Shown piece by piece: positions 31,701-42,600 of a stretch of 64,000 bases of DNA. Numbering within the stretch: position 1 is the stretch's first letter; the number at the start of each line of letters is the position of its first letter. Origin of the DNA: Amylostereum areolatum (Eukaryota; Basidiomycota; Agaricomycetes; Russulales; Stereaceae); contig SAXG01000072.1 of NCBI GenBank assembly GCA_012932865.1, positions 83,620 to 147,619 on the forward strand. The letters are read 5' to 3'. The position numbers and the translations under genes were made by a program. The notes below the pieces were generated by a model. The model was not told the origin of the DNA. It saw only the letters and a program-made list of their open reading frames with translations, and made no database searches.

Positions 31701-34187
31701 GGAGTTTATGACGGAGAGGCTCCTTTTTTGGTTGGAGGTTATGAGTTTAACTGGTGCTGTTCCTGCATTGTCGCCGATCCTGTCGTTGGTTGTCCTCTGG
31801 AGCCAAGTTAGTCTCTTTTCTTTTTCTTTTTCGTGGTTCATTTTATTTATCGTGTTTGTATCTAGGTGGCCAAGCCATATTTCGGTAGCCTTGTCTATGA
31901 ATATGCGTGTAGCTGCCAGCGGTTCCTCTCCGTAAATGGCATGGTCATCGCGCAGTCGGCGCCGCATATCTACCTCTCCGTACTTCCCTTCACGCCCAAA
32001 AGTTGCTTCATCTCGTCATGTTACCTACACAAATCCCCCCACAGTGTTCGTATCGCCTCGCGACAGGAATCAGACTGGCCACTCGTTCAAAGTGTCCTCC
32101 AAGGGCATACAGATACCATCCTTTCTCTGGCCTTTTCACCCGACGGGAACATCATCGCTTCCAGTTCTGACGACTTTACCATTCGACTTTGGGATGCCAC
32201 GACAGGAAGTCCAGTGTTCGAGCCTTTGCGAGGCCATCAAGGAGGCGTGCATTGTGTAGTGTTTTCACCGAACGGGAGAACGCTAGCGTCCTCTTCGGAC
32301 GACAAGACCGTACGTCTGTGGGACATGATTAATGGCGAGCCGCTGGGGAAACCGCTTCGAGAACACACTGGGTTCGTCAACTCCGTCGCATTTTCACCCA
32401 GCGGGAACATCCTTGCATCCGCATCGTACGATGAGACCATACGTCTCTGGGATGTAGCCGCCAGGAAATCGATAGGCAAGCCGTGGCACGGTCATTCCAT
32501 GGCGGTCACATCTGTATCGTTCTCAACCAATGGCAAGGTCATCGCATCCGCTTCATACGACACAACAATACGTCTCTGGAATGCCACCAATGGGGAGCTA
32601 GCACGACCTCCACTTCGAGCCCACACTATGCCCATCTCTTCTGTTCTTTTCTCACAAAACGGACAACACATGGCTTCAGCCGCGTTCGACGACCTCATCA
32701 TACTTTGGGACGTAACAACATGGATCCCTGTACGATCAATCAACACGCACCACACCCAGCCCGTCATCGCGTTTTCGCCAGATGGCTCCCGGCTTGCATC
32801 GGGCACGCATCACGAAGAGATTTCGGTGTGGGACGTCGGCTCGGGGGATATGATAGGCGAGCCGTTTCAAGGCCACGCGGGTACCATCTTCTCCCTTACC
32901 TTTTCCCCGGACGGTTCACGTATTGTCTCGGGGTCGTATGACCAAACGATTCGGTTGTGGAATGCAGGTGAGGTGGAGAAGAGGAACAATCCCATTCTGG
33001 GGCACACAGGCTCAGTCAACTGTATTGCCTTCTCTCCGGATGGAACGCGCATTGTGTCAGGTTCATTCGATGAAACGGTGCGGGTATGGAGCGCGGAAAC
33101 GGGAAGGCAGATCGGGGAACCTATGCGAGGACATTCGAAGGCCGTAATGACTGTTGCTTACTCACCGAGAGGTGACCTCGTCGCTTCGGGCGCGTACGAT
33201 GATTTGATCATATTTTGGTCGGCGGACTGCTTGGAAATGGTGGGCCAGCCGGTGGTCGAGCATACGGGTTCCGTCAACGCTCTTTCCTTCTCACCGGATG
33301 GGAGGTGGTTGGCATCAGGCTCGGACGACGGGACGGTGCGGCTTTGGGATACGCGCACCAGGAAAGCCTTCACAAACCCCTTCGTAGGCCACACGAAACC
33401 TGTCACCTCTGTCGCATTTTCTCCCGATGGCAAGTTTGTCGCGTCAGGATCCTTTGATATGACCATCCGACTGTGGGATCCAACCTCTGGGACGAGTGGA
33501 GATGCCCTTCAAGGCGCAACGGCGGCGATCACCTGCCTTTCCTACTCTTTCAACAATCACTATCTCGTCTCTGGCCTGCACGATGGCAGTGTTCGTATCT
33601 GGGACGTGAAGACGAAGGCGCTGGTGGCGAATCCGCTTCAGCCCCACAGGATCGTGGTTACGTCGGTAGCGCTGTCGCCGGACGGGACAACCTTGGTGTC
33701 GAGCTCGTTTGACGAGACAGTTAGAGTGTCGACGATCAACCCCGAGCAAGGGCACTCGACAGGCGTGCCAGTCCAAGGTCATAGCAGAGCAGTGTTTTCT
33801 GTCATGTTCTCGCCCGATGGCTCGACCGTCGCAACGGGATCCTACGATAGGACAATTCGTCTATGGGACGCGTCCTCCAGCGACACGACCACACCAAGTC
33901 CCATCGCTTTCTCTTCTTCCCCGACCCATACACTTTCCGACGTCGAGCTCCTGTTCCCTCCCTCTATTCCCCTTCCCATCGATCGCGACCGCCGGGACTG
34001 TATGAAATTGACCGAAGACGGCTGGATCGTCGGCCCCAAAGACGCACTGTTACTCTGGATCCCACCGGAGCATCGAGCGCTATTATGGATGCCTAGGATG
34101 GTGAGAATATTAGGTGCAGAGCCGACGGAGCTGGATTTGAACGGGTTTGCGCATGGCGCGCAGTGGTCAAAGTGCTGGGAACGATGA
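28742..34187 (+). CDS. C2-NACHT-WD40 STAND protein (NLR-like)
   Basis: Exons that join in phase include 28742-28768, 28820-28855, one from 28911, one ending at 29136, 29186-29316, 29374-29679, 29735-29785, 29841-30042, 30094-30249, 30299-31806 and 31866-34187. The N-terminal part resembles a C2 domain (LAKTDGKCVVEVDVDGKK, VEWDESFNF), followed by a helical linker and NACHT: Walker A GGAGTGKSA at about 30451, Walker B IIIVIDGLDECG at about 30742, and TTRPEAD. The last exon carries 14 WD40 units (SPDG..ASGS.D.TIRLWD), enough for two seven-blade propellers. Fungal NACHT-WD40 proteins are STAND switches implicated in non-self recognition and programmed cell death. The exon 29374-29679 contains one extra base, probably in the C5 run at 29581-29585. 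The exact splice at 28970-29005 is unresolved. Confidence 0.85.
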
Positions 34188-34730
34188 GGACATTCAACAG
34201 TTTATATCCCAGGGGACTTTTTCACATCAGGTCTTACGCTATCCTTGTATTATGTCGTTCTTAAATGTTGTATACAGTCTTCTCCCGCTGGTTCATTTAC
34301 AGGGTGAAACACTGCACTCCTGGGATGTCGGAATCCTAACCTTGTCTTAAAAACGGACAACCGACATCGCATTACTTTTGAAGATTGGTCGAAGTAGACC
34401 CTCCTGCGAAACATTGAATAAGGTCATGCATGGAGTGGGCAGCCTGCTTCGTCGACGACTGTTCTATCGCCTTCGCACCACGAAAAACTTACACCTGATC
34501 GACGATCAGACAAGTACATGACTCAAACTCATGCCAACGAGAAAATAGCCTGCCAAAACGACCATACTTCCAATCCAGCGTAGGTAGTGTGTGCGTAGAT
34601 AGAAATACAACAGCAAACAAAGGAGGGGAACGCAGCAATGAGTAAAGAATCCTAGCCAGTACAACCTCTTAAATAAACCCAGTCCCACAACACGTGCATC
34701 GCGTCGAGCCATCACTTGAGGGAGGAAGAT
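34188..34730. other. Intergenic, between convergent genes
   Basis: Holds the 3' ends of the NACHT-WD40 gene and the Gas1-like gene. No coding exon is seen. Confidence 0.55.
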
Positions 34731-36816
34731 TTACGCATCAGCATCCTCCCAGGCAAGACGACGCCTCTGCGCGCCGGATTTACCGCGTCCACCACGTCCT
34801 GCACCCGCGCCAGCAGCTGCCGCGCCTTTGCCGGCAGCCGCACCAGCACCCTTGCCTTTCTTTCCGGTGCCAGTCGCTGCAGTCGCGGTGGCGGCGGGAG
34901 CGGCAGTTACGGTCGCAGCTGAGCCTGCACCTGCCCCGCCTGCGGCCTTGAGGTCGGCAGTGGCGGTTGCGACTATGAGGACAATAATCAATACACTGAA
35001 GAGAAAATGAAGAAACGACGTACTGCTACCAAGGGCGGATTCGACGACGGCGGTCTGGAAGAAACCGACACCGGCATTGCCAGCGTTGACAGACTTAATG
35101 GTGCCATCAGCGACTGCCTTGGCGGCGGCGGCGTTCGTGGCGTCCGTGATTGCCTGCTCGATGGGTAAGCACAAAGCCAAGAAAACATTTGAAGATGGTG
35201 AGACGAACCGAATCCTGACCGAACTTGCCGGCGTCGACTTCGGAGCTCGAGAGGAGAGTCATGGCCTGCGTTATCGCGAGTTGAACAGCCTTCTTCAGGT
35301 CGACGGCGTTCTGAGGGCTGAGGGGCGCGCTGGGGTCGGCCGTGGTTGAGTTGCCGCCGAGAAGGGCCTCGTCGCTAACGCCGGCGAAAGAGTCGACAGC
35401 GACTGGGGAAAAAATCAGAAACGATGTCGGAGATAGACGGCTGTTGAACTCACTGTCGATGGCGGTCCCGGTGGCAGTCTGTCGAACCAACCTACGTCAA
35501 ATCAAATCATAGAATGGCCAAACGGGTGTGGACTCACCGAAAGCTCATCTAAAAGCTGAGCGGAAAGGAGATCGCGCTTGGCCTGGATCTCACGCTCGAT
35601 GGACTGGCGCTTCTCGACGAGAGAGCCGATAACCTCGCGCTCGATGGCGTCGCGCTTGGCGAGAAGCTCAGCAACGATGGCGTCGCGGCGAGCCTCGAGG
35701 TCGACGAAGTCACGAGCGTGGATGCGAAGACCGGCACGGTTCTGGATCTTGCGGTTCTTGCCACCGGCAGCAGCAGCAGCGGCTCCACCAGCAGCACCCT
35801 TTCCACCGGCGGCAGCACCAGCGCCCTTAGCACCAGCGGCGGCGGCGCCAGCAGCAGCTGCACCCGCACCCTTTTTGCCGGCACCCTTCGCGCCCGTACC
35901 AGTGGCGGTGCTGCCTGTGGAAGCAGCGCTGCCAGCGGCGGTCGCGGTCGAGTTAGCGGCTCCAGTCCCGGTCCCGGCCGATCCACCTGAAGCATCTGCA
36001 AACCCATATCAGGAGACGAGTGATGCAACGAAGGGAGTGATCTCTACCCGTTGTGAAAGCGGCGCAACCGCCGAAGGGTCCGGCACCGTTCGCGAGAGAA
36101 CCAGTACCAGGACCACCGTTGTTGAGACGGATGAGGCACGCGTTTCCGTTGGAGCCGCCCGTGCACTTGGTGGTGGCGGGAACCTCGACGGTGATTGAAG
36201 AGTTAGCGGGACCGTTGCTGCACACCCGCCATCAGTATGTCTAGATGAGAAACAAGCGAGAGACAGTGACGTACTGCAGGATACCGTTTACACCGGGAGG
36301 TTGCGAGACGACATTGAGAGCCGTCCAAGTGGCGCCCGTTGCGTCGGTGTTGACCTCAGCGACGAAAGGTCCTCCACCGTCAGCGTTGACTTGGAAGACA
36401 CCCATCGTCAGTTGACCGTTGGCGGGGACCGAAGGCAGACCACCGAAGGCGGTGGAGACCGTAGCCATAGACGTAGCGATGTCGATCGAGCCGGCGAGGA
36501 GAGTGGCACCGCAGGGGTCTGCACCGCGATAAGAAAAAAGGTTACGGTGACGACGGGAACACGCACTTGTAGCCTGGTCCTTGAGGACGGGAGTGTCTAC
36601 CTGGAACAGCTGCTCGGTAGTACCACCGCGAGGTACCTCCCCGTTAAATGCTAACACCGGGATCAGCCACGACGGCGTCGTAAAGAAAAACGTAATCCAC
36701 GTACTGACGCCGAGACCGATACCGCTTACGCCGTTAGCACCGTCGATAGAGTTAATGAATGCGTGGCCGTAGACGGAGGAAACCGCGAGAGAGAGGAGAG
36801 TGATGCTCTGGAACAT
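34731..36816 (-). CDS. Gas1/Egh16H-like secreted protein with long repetitive C-terminal tail
   Basis: Nine exons keep phase throughout: 36816-36705, 36650-36567, 36518-36275, 36217-36048, 35995-35538, 35478-35454, 35402-35209, 35153-35024 and 34972-34731; 552 residues. A signal peptide (MFQSITLLSLAVSSVYG) precedes HAFINSIDGANGV. The next ~185 residues match the Egh16H/Gas1 (DUF3129-like) family: QVDTPVLKDQ, CGATLLAG, GVFQVNADGGGPFVAEV, GATWTALNV, PPGVNGIL, NACLIRLNN and AGPFGGC. Members in plant pathogens are appressorium-linked; roles in saprotrophs are unknown. After it comes an Ala/Gly/Lys-rich tract, a charged segment with repeated dibasic sites (EARRDAI, AKRDAIERE, EKRQSIERE, AKRDLLSAQ), a calmer helical domain and a second Gly/Ala/Lys tract ending in WEDADA. 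The tail is far longer than the family core. Confidence 0.82.
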
Positions 36817-38339
36817 GATGAAGAACCGAACGAAAGACAAGAGAAACGGGTGTCTGAAAAGAAAGAGAGTATCGGAGCGAGATCAAAGGATTTTGCTGCG
36901 CTGCTGGACGGCACGGCCGTGGAAGAAGGGAAGGACGAGAGGCAGGGAGGCGGAAGGGAAAGGAAAAGGAAGGGAAAGGCCAGCTACCAGAACCTGTGGT
37001 AGGAAAAAAGGACTTGGGACTTCTGGCCACGGGGACGACCGCTTTATACTACCCCACTCAGGTACTCGCGGTCCGGTTGGCCTGTCCGCAGCCCCTTTCT
37101 CGAAAGGCGACCAACGACGACGTTGCCCTTGACCGACTGCCGTTGCCTGTGATTTGTCTGAGATGGATGAGAGGATTGTCCGGACTCATCAAAGGACGTC
37201 AAACTCAAAGATCCATACGAGTCTCAATATGTCTCACGCCGTAATCGAAACGCCGTGGCAAGGGGTGTAAGGGCGAACGAGGACAACTTGTGCAGGAAGA
37301 ACAGCGATCATCAGCGGTTGTCCGCGGCTGGTGACCTTGACGAGTTGCCATCAAGTGCGAAACTGGGGGGTCACGAGTACAATGCATGCAGAGCGCATGG
37401 CTCTCTGCCATTTTGCGGAGCCTTGAGCAGCCATTCTGTGGTCGACTTGTCGTCAAGCTATCTTACCGAGGACAATGTGCCATCCAAGACGCGTCCGCTG
37501 ATTCGTCCTGCACCATTTCCGAGCCCCACTCCACGAGGGTTCGAAGAGCAATCGTCAGGACGGGGCGTGCGAGCCTGAAAGAAATGGAGGCAACAATCGC
37601 CTTCTCGCGAAGGCAACGGGCTGGCTAGAACCGACGACCATCGCGTGGTGAGGGAACATCTATGCTCCAAGACCCTTGGCCTAGACAACACATGCCGGCC
37701 GCCCAGGATGAAGAAAATGAGGTACTCTGTACCTGCATCATAAGTTCGCAGTTCGAAACAAGTTCGAGATGGCCTGCATACCGCGACGAAATTCCAGTCC
37801 TGGTAGCAAAAAAAGTGGTGGACGGGGACGGTGTACTTCATGTCTCCCCTTCGTCGATAAAGGGGATCCACCGCGGCAGTTTGGGGCGGAATCCACATCC
37901 TCGGAGCTAACGTTCGCGTGCCGACGAGACGGACGAGGCGTTTATGCACGCGACCCATTGCCACGGTTACGGTATCCGTACGGTGCCGCGATCCGTAAAT
38001 AGCATTTTGCACTCTGATCCATGCGCCTGGCGCCCTTGCCCGGCGGCACGGAGCGTCGGGGACTTCCCTGGACTTCCTCCTCGACGTCGCGAACTTTCGC
38101 GTACCTCCTATTCGCTGGCGCGGATAGCTTGGCAAGTTCAGATTACTTTACCACTCGGTCGGAGAGGTACACGCACACAAGATCGCAGCTTGCGAGTCGC
38201 ACCAAGTGCAAACTTTGAAACGAGCGAACATTGGGGCGATAACGTAGATAGTGAATCGTGAAGGCATGGACGTCGTTATGGTATTGCTGCACGAGCGCGG
38301 TGATAAAAATACAAGGGAGAAGAACGCTGACTGAGGGTG
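36817..38339. other. Gene-free stretch
   Basis: About 1.5 kb with overlapping open frames on both strands but no motif, splice-phase chain or signal peptide that I can support. The left end is the promoter region of the Gas1-like gene. Confidence 0.5.
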
Positions 38340-39833
38340 TCAACGACACCTAGACTGCGTCGTCGACCCCAGCTTGCTCTCCAGTGGGAAGTCTCCGTAT
38401 TCCCAATCGAAGCAATCCTGTGAAAGAGCCAACCATGAGTGTTCAGCGCAAACGCGTGTACTTCTGGCCAGAAACACGCACAACACAGTCATCCTGTGAC
38501 GCAGGGACGGGCACTTCTCTCCCCACCTCCTCCGCGGGAGGCCAAGGTTTGCTGAGGACGTTCTCAATCACGGTCGAGATGACGTGGGAGGTCACGCCGA
38601 CGGACCACGACAAGTTCAAGACGGTGTCGTACACGATCGTCTGTCCAAGATGGCACTTGGACTCGAGCGCGTAGCCTGCCGTGGCACAAGCGGACAGCAC
38701 GCCCGTGCAGCTGCCCATCGCGATCGAGTCTGCGGTGTTGTAGACATGCGTGATGTGTTGCGTCGAGGGCTGTGAAGTAGGCAGTCGCGGTCTTTAACGT
38801 GGCCGCGGATGCGATGGAAGGGAAAAAACAAACCGGGGAAGGAAGGTGCAGGCGTCGCGCGGCCATACGCTCTCCTGGGGCCTCGAACGCGACCACGGGT
38901 ACGCCAAACGTTGCACCCATCAATGCGCCCAACGATCCACCGAGCGAGTGCCCGATGACCCAGATGTTTGAATGGGGATACATGTACGTGAGGTTGTTGT
39001 ACAGGTTCTGCGAGGCAGGGAGGGTCAATCAATTGATCTCAAGCCAGGAGTAGAAGCGACGCACAATGCCAACGGGGTAGAACAAACTGTCGTCCACGAG
39101 CGCTGATTCGACGCAGTTCTGGTCGCACTTTCGCCCGCCGCGATAGCACCCACACACGGTCGACCATGACCAGTCGACACGCGCGCAACAGCAGCTGAAC
39201 AAGAGATTGTCGTTGATCTTGTCCTTCTTTGTTGTTGGGCCGCCGCCGACGATGGGGACCGAAGTGCCCTTGATGCTGAGGACGACGGTGGAGTTGTCCG
39301 GGGTGGCGAAGACGTAGCCACGGAAGCCGTCCTCGTCAGGCTCCCAGCCGAAGGGGTAGTTCTGTAGAACGTCAGCGAGAGGTAGGTAGATACGATCGCG
39401 GTATACGCACTGTGGTCCAGTTTGCATCCAACGGATGCCAATCTTTCTTGTCAGGAGAGGTGTACGCATTACTCGTCATGTTCGCGAGCGTCAACAGAGT
39501 CTCTCGACTCTCCACGTCGGGACCCAAGATCTCGTCGTACACCCACTGCAAGTCCTCTGACACGCCCTCCTCCCTCGACCGTCTCCGCGCGACCTGAAAC
39601 GCCTCCATGGACGAAGGTCTTGCAGTACGTATGAGCCGAGACTTCGCGAGATATGGTTCCTGGAAGGAGGTTACTTGGGGGACATCGTGGAAGAGGACGT
39701 TGGCGGACGGTGAGACGGCGTGGAGATGACGGAGTTGGAAGGACAATGTCGGCGGAACCGGTGTTATGTCTTCTTCGGTCGTCCAGGAAAGATATGAAAG
39801 TACAAGGTTGATAATTGAATGTGGCAGAAGCAT
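38340..39833 (-). CDS. ATG15: ATG15-type autophagic lipase
   Basis: Five exons join in phase: 39833-39411, 39361-39065, 39007-38834, 38769-38482 and 38417-38340; 419 residues. A hydrophobic N-terminus (MLLPHSIINLVLSYLSW) fits the signal anchor of Atg15, which reaches the vacuole through the multivesicular body route. Later come VLSIKGTSVP, a Cys-rich loop (CCCARVDWSWSTVCGCY) typical of Atg15, the nucleophile elbow WVIGHSLGGSLGALMG, VVAFEAPGERMAARRLHLP, HVYNTADSIAMGSCTG, CHLGQTIVYDT and the terminal DCVDCFDWEYGDF. The family degrades membranes of autophagic bodies. No frame break is seen. Confidence 0.9.
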
Positions 39834-40295
39834 GTTGAATAAGGTTGTGTGAGGAGTACTGCCAGTGCGACCTGAGGCCTGGGGTCGTCGGTAGTGAGTA
39901 CGCGCCGGTGTGCAGGTGTGTCCGGGGCGGAGATATTATTCGCGTTCTATGATTCGCGAGAGACGGTGAATAAGGGAGTAAATTATGAGAAGCAACAGTT
40001 CCGTTTGATATTCCAAGAGGGTCGCGGGCGTGGAGGACAGGAGATGAAGCCAAGGCAAACGGCCTCATGGAACGCGCATGTCAGCATATGGACAAAGAAA
40101 TCCAAACAAGGGCAAGTGTCGCACATAATGATCCCGATGCGGTGAAAATTCAGTCAGAACCAGAACAAACCCTCCGTCGACAAGTCGCTCGTCTCTCATG
40201 CAAGTACCAAGTACGAATCGGGGGATTACCCACAGAACACGCCGTCAATTTCAATTCAGCCTTGAGCGCGGTAGTACTTCGTTCGCAACTTCCAT
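39834..40295. other. Intergenic
   Basis: Upstream of the lipase gene and downstream of the dehydrogenase gene, both on the minus strand. Nothing recognised. Confidence 0.5.
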
Positions 40296-41643
40296 CTACT
40301 CCACGATATCCGTGGAAGTGTAGACCCCCTCCCACGCCTCCATGTCTTTCAACATCCCCTCCACCTCCGTCTTCACCGCCGTCACACAGTCACGACCAAG
40401 CTGGACGATCGTGGGCACCTCGCGTTCTTTTGCGACGCCTTCGCCGCGAATCAGGTCCAGCATGACCTGCACAAGCTTCTTGGGGTCGCCCGGCTGTTTT
40501 CCGTTGACCGCTAAAAGTACATAAGGCGGTTCAGCAAACGAGATAGCACAGATGATACGGGAAGGTGACGAAAAGAAGAAAGAGGGTAATTATAAGATGA
40601 TGATGAGGGTAAGATGATGATGAGGGGAAAAGAAAACCGACGTACCGACCCACATATCGTCCATCGCACCCGTGATAGGCTTGTACTCCTCGATGCGGGA
40701 CACGGAAGGACCGCGGTTACCGCCTTGGAGAAAGGCGGTGCGGAAGTAGCCCGGCTCGATGCAGATGCTGCGAAGGCCAAAGGGCGAAATCTCTGCGTTG
40801 AGAGTCTGAGCGAGCGCTGGGGCGAGATCCGGTCAATAGTCAATATCGAAGTATACAATTATGAAGAACTCACAGCGGTTGACAGCCTTGGTGGCTCCAT
40901 ACAGCCCGCCGTTAGGAAGAGGACTTCGAAACATGTCAGCGAGCGAGAAACGGGAGAGGTCGACAATGTTCACTTACATCCAACCACCGATGGAACCGAA
41001 CCAGACAACGGTCCCGGTTTTGCGGGGGCGCATGTAAGGGAGGAAAGCGCGGGCGACGTTGAGGGGTCCAAAGACGTTGGTGCTGGTCGTCGAATATTAG
41101 CAAGAGTAAGTGACGATACCACGATTGAGAACACGCACTTGAACTGGGCGAATGATTCCTCCGGTCTGATACGCGAGACGGTCATAAGCATTCATCGCAT
41201 CGGAATAGAATATACGGACAAAGACTCACGTATTCTCTTCCAGAGCCCCCGTAACCATGTATCCTATGGCGTCCCATCAGCGCAAGTTCGGTGGACAGAA
41301 TATCCACCCGACGGCAGGAGACGCTTACCAGCGTTGTTGACGACGACGTCGACCCTGCCATAGATTGCGACCACCCGTTTCGCCACCTCGTGCAGCTCTT
41401 CGAGAGGCGCGGTGACGTCGAGTTCAAGCGTGGCGGCGCCTTGCGTCTTCAGGTCGTCGAGCTTGGTGAGCGAACGAGCGCGGGCCGTGGCGACGACTTT
41501 GTCGCCGCGGGCAAGGGCGGCGAGGGTGAGGTCGCGGCCGAGGCCAGTTCTGTCGGACGAGTAAGCATGGGAGGAATACAAGCACGGCAGGTGGTAAAGG
41601 CGTACGAGGTACCAGTGATGAGCCAAACGAGTTGAGAGGACAT
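40296..41643 (-). CDS. Short-chain dehydrogenase/reductase
   Basis: A multi-exon gene starting at ATG 41643 (MSSQLVWLITGTS). Exons 41643-41606, 41549-41329 and 41263-41230 join in phase, followed by further exons to the stop at 40296. The nucleotide-binding TGTSTGLG is split by the first intron. Next come VVATARARSL, LELDVTAP, RVDVVVNNAG, ARAFLPYMRP, the catalytic Ser in WFGSIGGW, and YGATK as YxxxK in NGGLYGATKAVNR. A C-terminal substrate region (ALRSICIEPGYFRTAFL-like) follows. It is a classical single-domain cytosolic NAD(P)-dependent oxidoreductase of about 280 residues; its substrate cannot be told. A decayed paralog lies at 50150-51425. Confidence 0.85.
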
Positions 41644-41756
41644 GTTGAATCGAGTGTTGGGCGCTGAGAACGTTACACCGAGGAAGTGCAGGTCGCTGTA
41701 TCCTTGCCCTCGCAGGCTCTGTCTTTATATCAAGACCATGTCGAGCGTCTGGTGCA

Positions 41757-42600
41757 TCTATAGGCCCTTCCCGCCTTCGCGCGTGTGGGTCTTGCGTAGA
41801 CGCTCGACCTTGGCGAGCTGACCCACTCCCTCCAATGCCCGTGTCAGACCGAGTCGGAAGGATGACTGGGTCTCAATATAGGACCTGTGTATTGTTAGTG
41901 GTGGTTTGTAAGGCGGGAAAGGGATCGATGCACCGGTGCTTTGGGAGGAGGTGGGACAAGAAGTCGACGAAGGAACGTCCTTGTCAACCATATGCCCTCA
42001 GCGGGAGCACTTAACCGAAGGGCGTTGCATGATTGTATTGCGATCGAGTGGCAGGAGGTCGGGTGGTCATTGAGTCGGGTCATATCGGTCAGCCAGCTGT
42101 CGTCGGGAATGTAGGTCAAGTTTAAACAAGAGGAAGGAGGATACGGCAGCACCTACAGATGCCGGTAAGAATGACGTTGGCACGAAGTAGAGCGGAAATC
42201 TGTCCAATCTTTGAGCGCTGTGTAGGAAAGGCGTGGAAACGAGGATCTCCGCGAGGTCCGCAAGATGTTCTCGCCTCAAATCTATGGGGGATTTGCATCA
42301 GCATAGGGGCAAAGATAAGCGTCGTATAGATCTACCTTCAAAGATGACTTTGCGGAGGGGTATGGGTCCAGAGAAGGATTGGATAAATGAAAGTGAAGTA
42401 ACAGAAGGTAACGCTCCCAATACGACGGTATATTGCAAAGGAAGTAGGTGATGGAAAGTAAGTACAAAGTAAGAAGAAGAAAGTAAATGCCCCATGGGGA
42501 TGACCAGCACGCCGGCGAGAGTGAAGAGGGTCACCTGCCAACGAACGACGACTGTAGCTTCTTAAATAAGAGGCGGAGATAGAGCGCTAGTCCATACTAT
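41757..42600 (-). pseudogene. Unrecognised, possibly broken membrane-protein gene
   Basis: Minus-strand frames here include hydrophobic segments (FTLAGVLVIPMGHLLSSSYFV, ALLRANVILTGICRCC) and a last exon LGLTRALEGVGQLAKVERLRK ending at about 41759. I could not join them into one phase-consistent model. A homologous but more decayed copy is at 49565-50120: both share GCATCTATAGGCC at their 3' ends and a LLFQYTV-like segment. The family is unknown, and it might be a real multi-exon gene whose exons I cannot connect. Confidence 0.35.

Noticed and set aside
37458..38135. A 225-codon minus-strand frame
   Set aside because: No signal peptide, motif or in-phase neighbouring exon; several overlapping frames of similar length exist on both strands.
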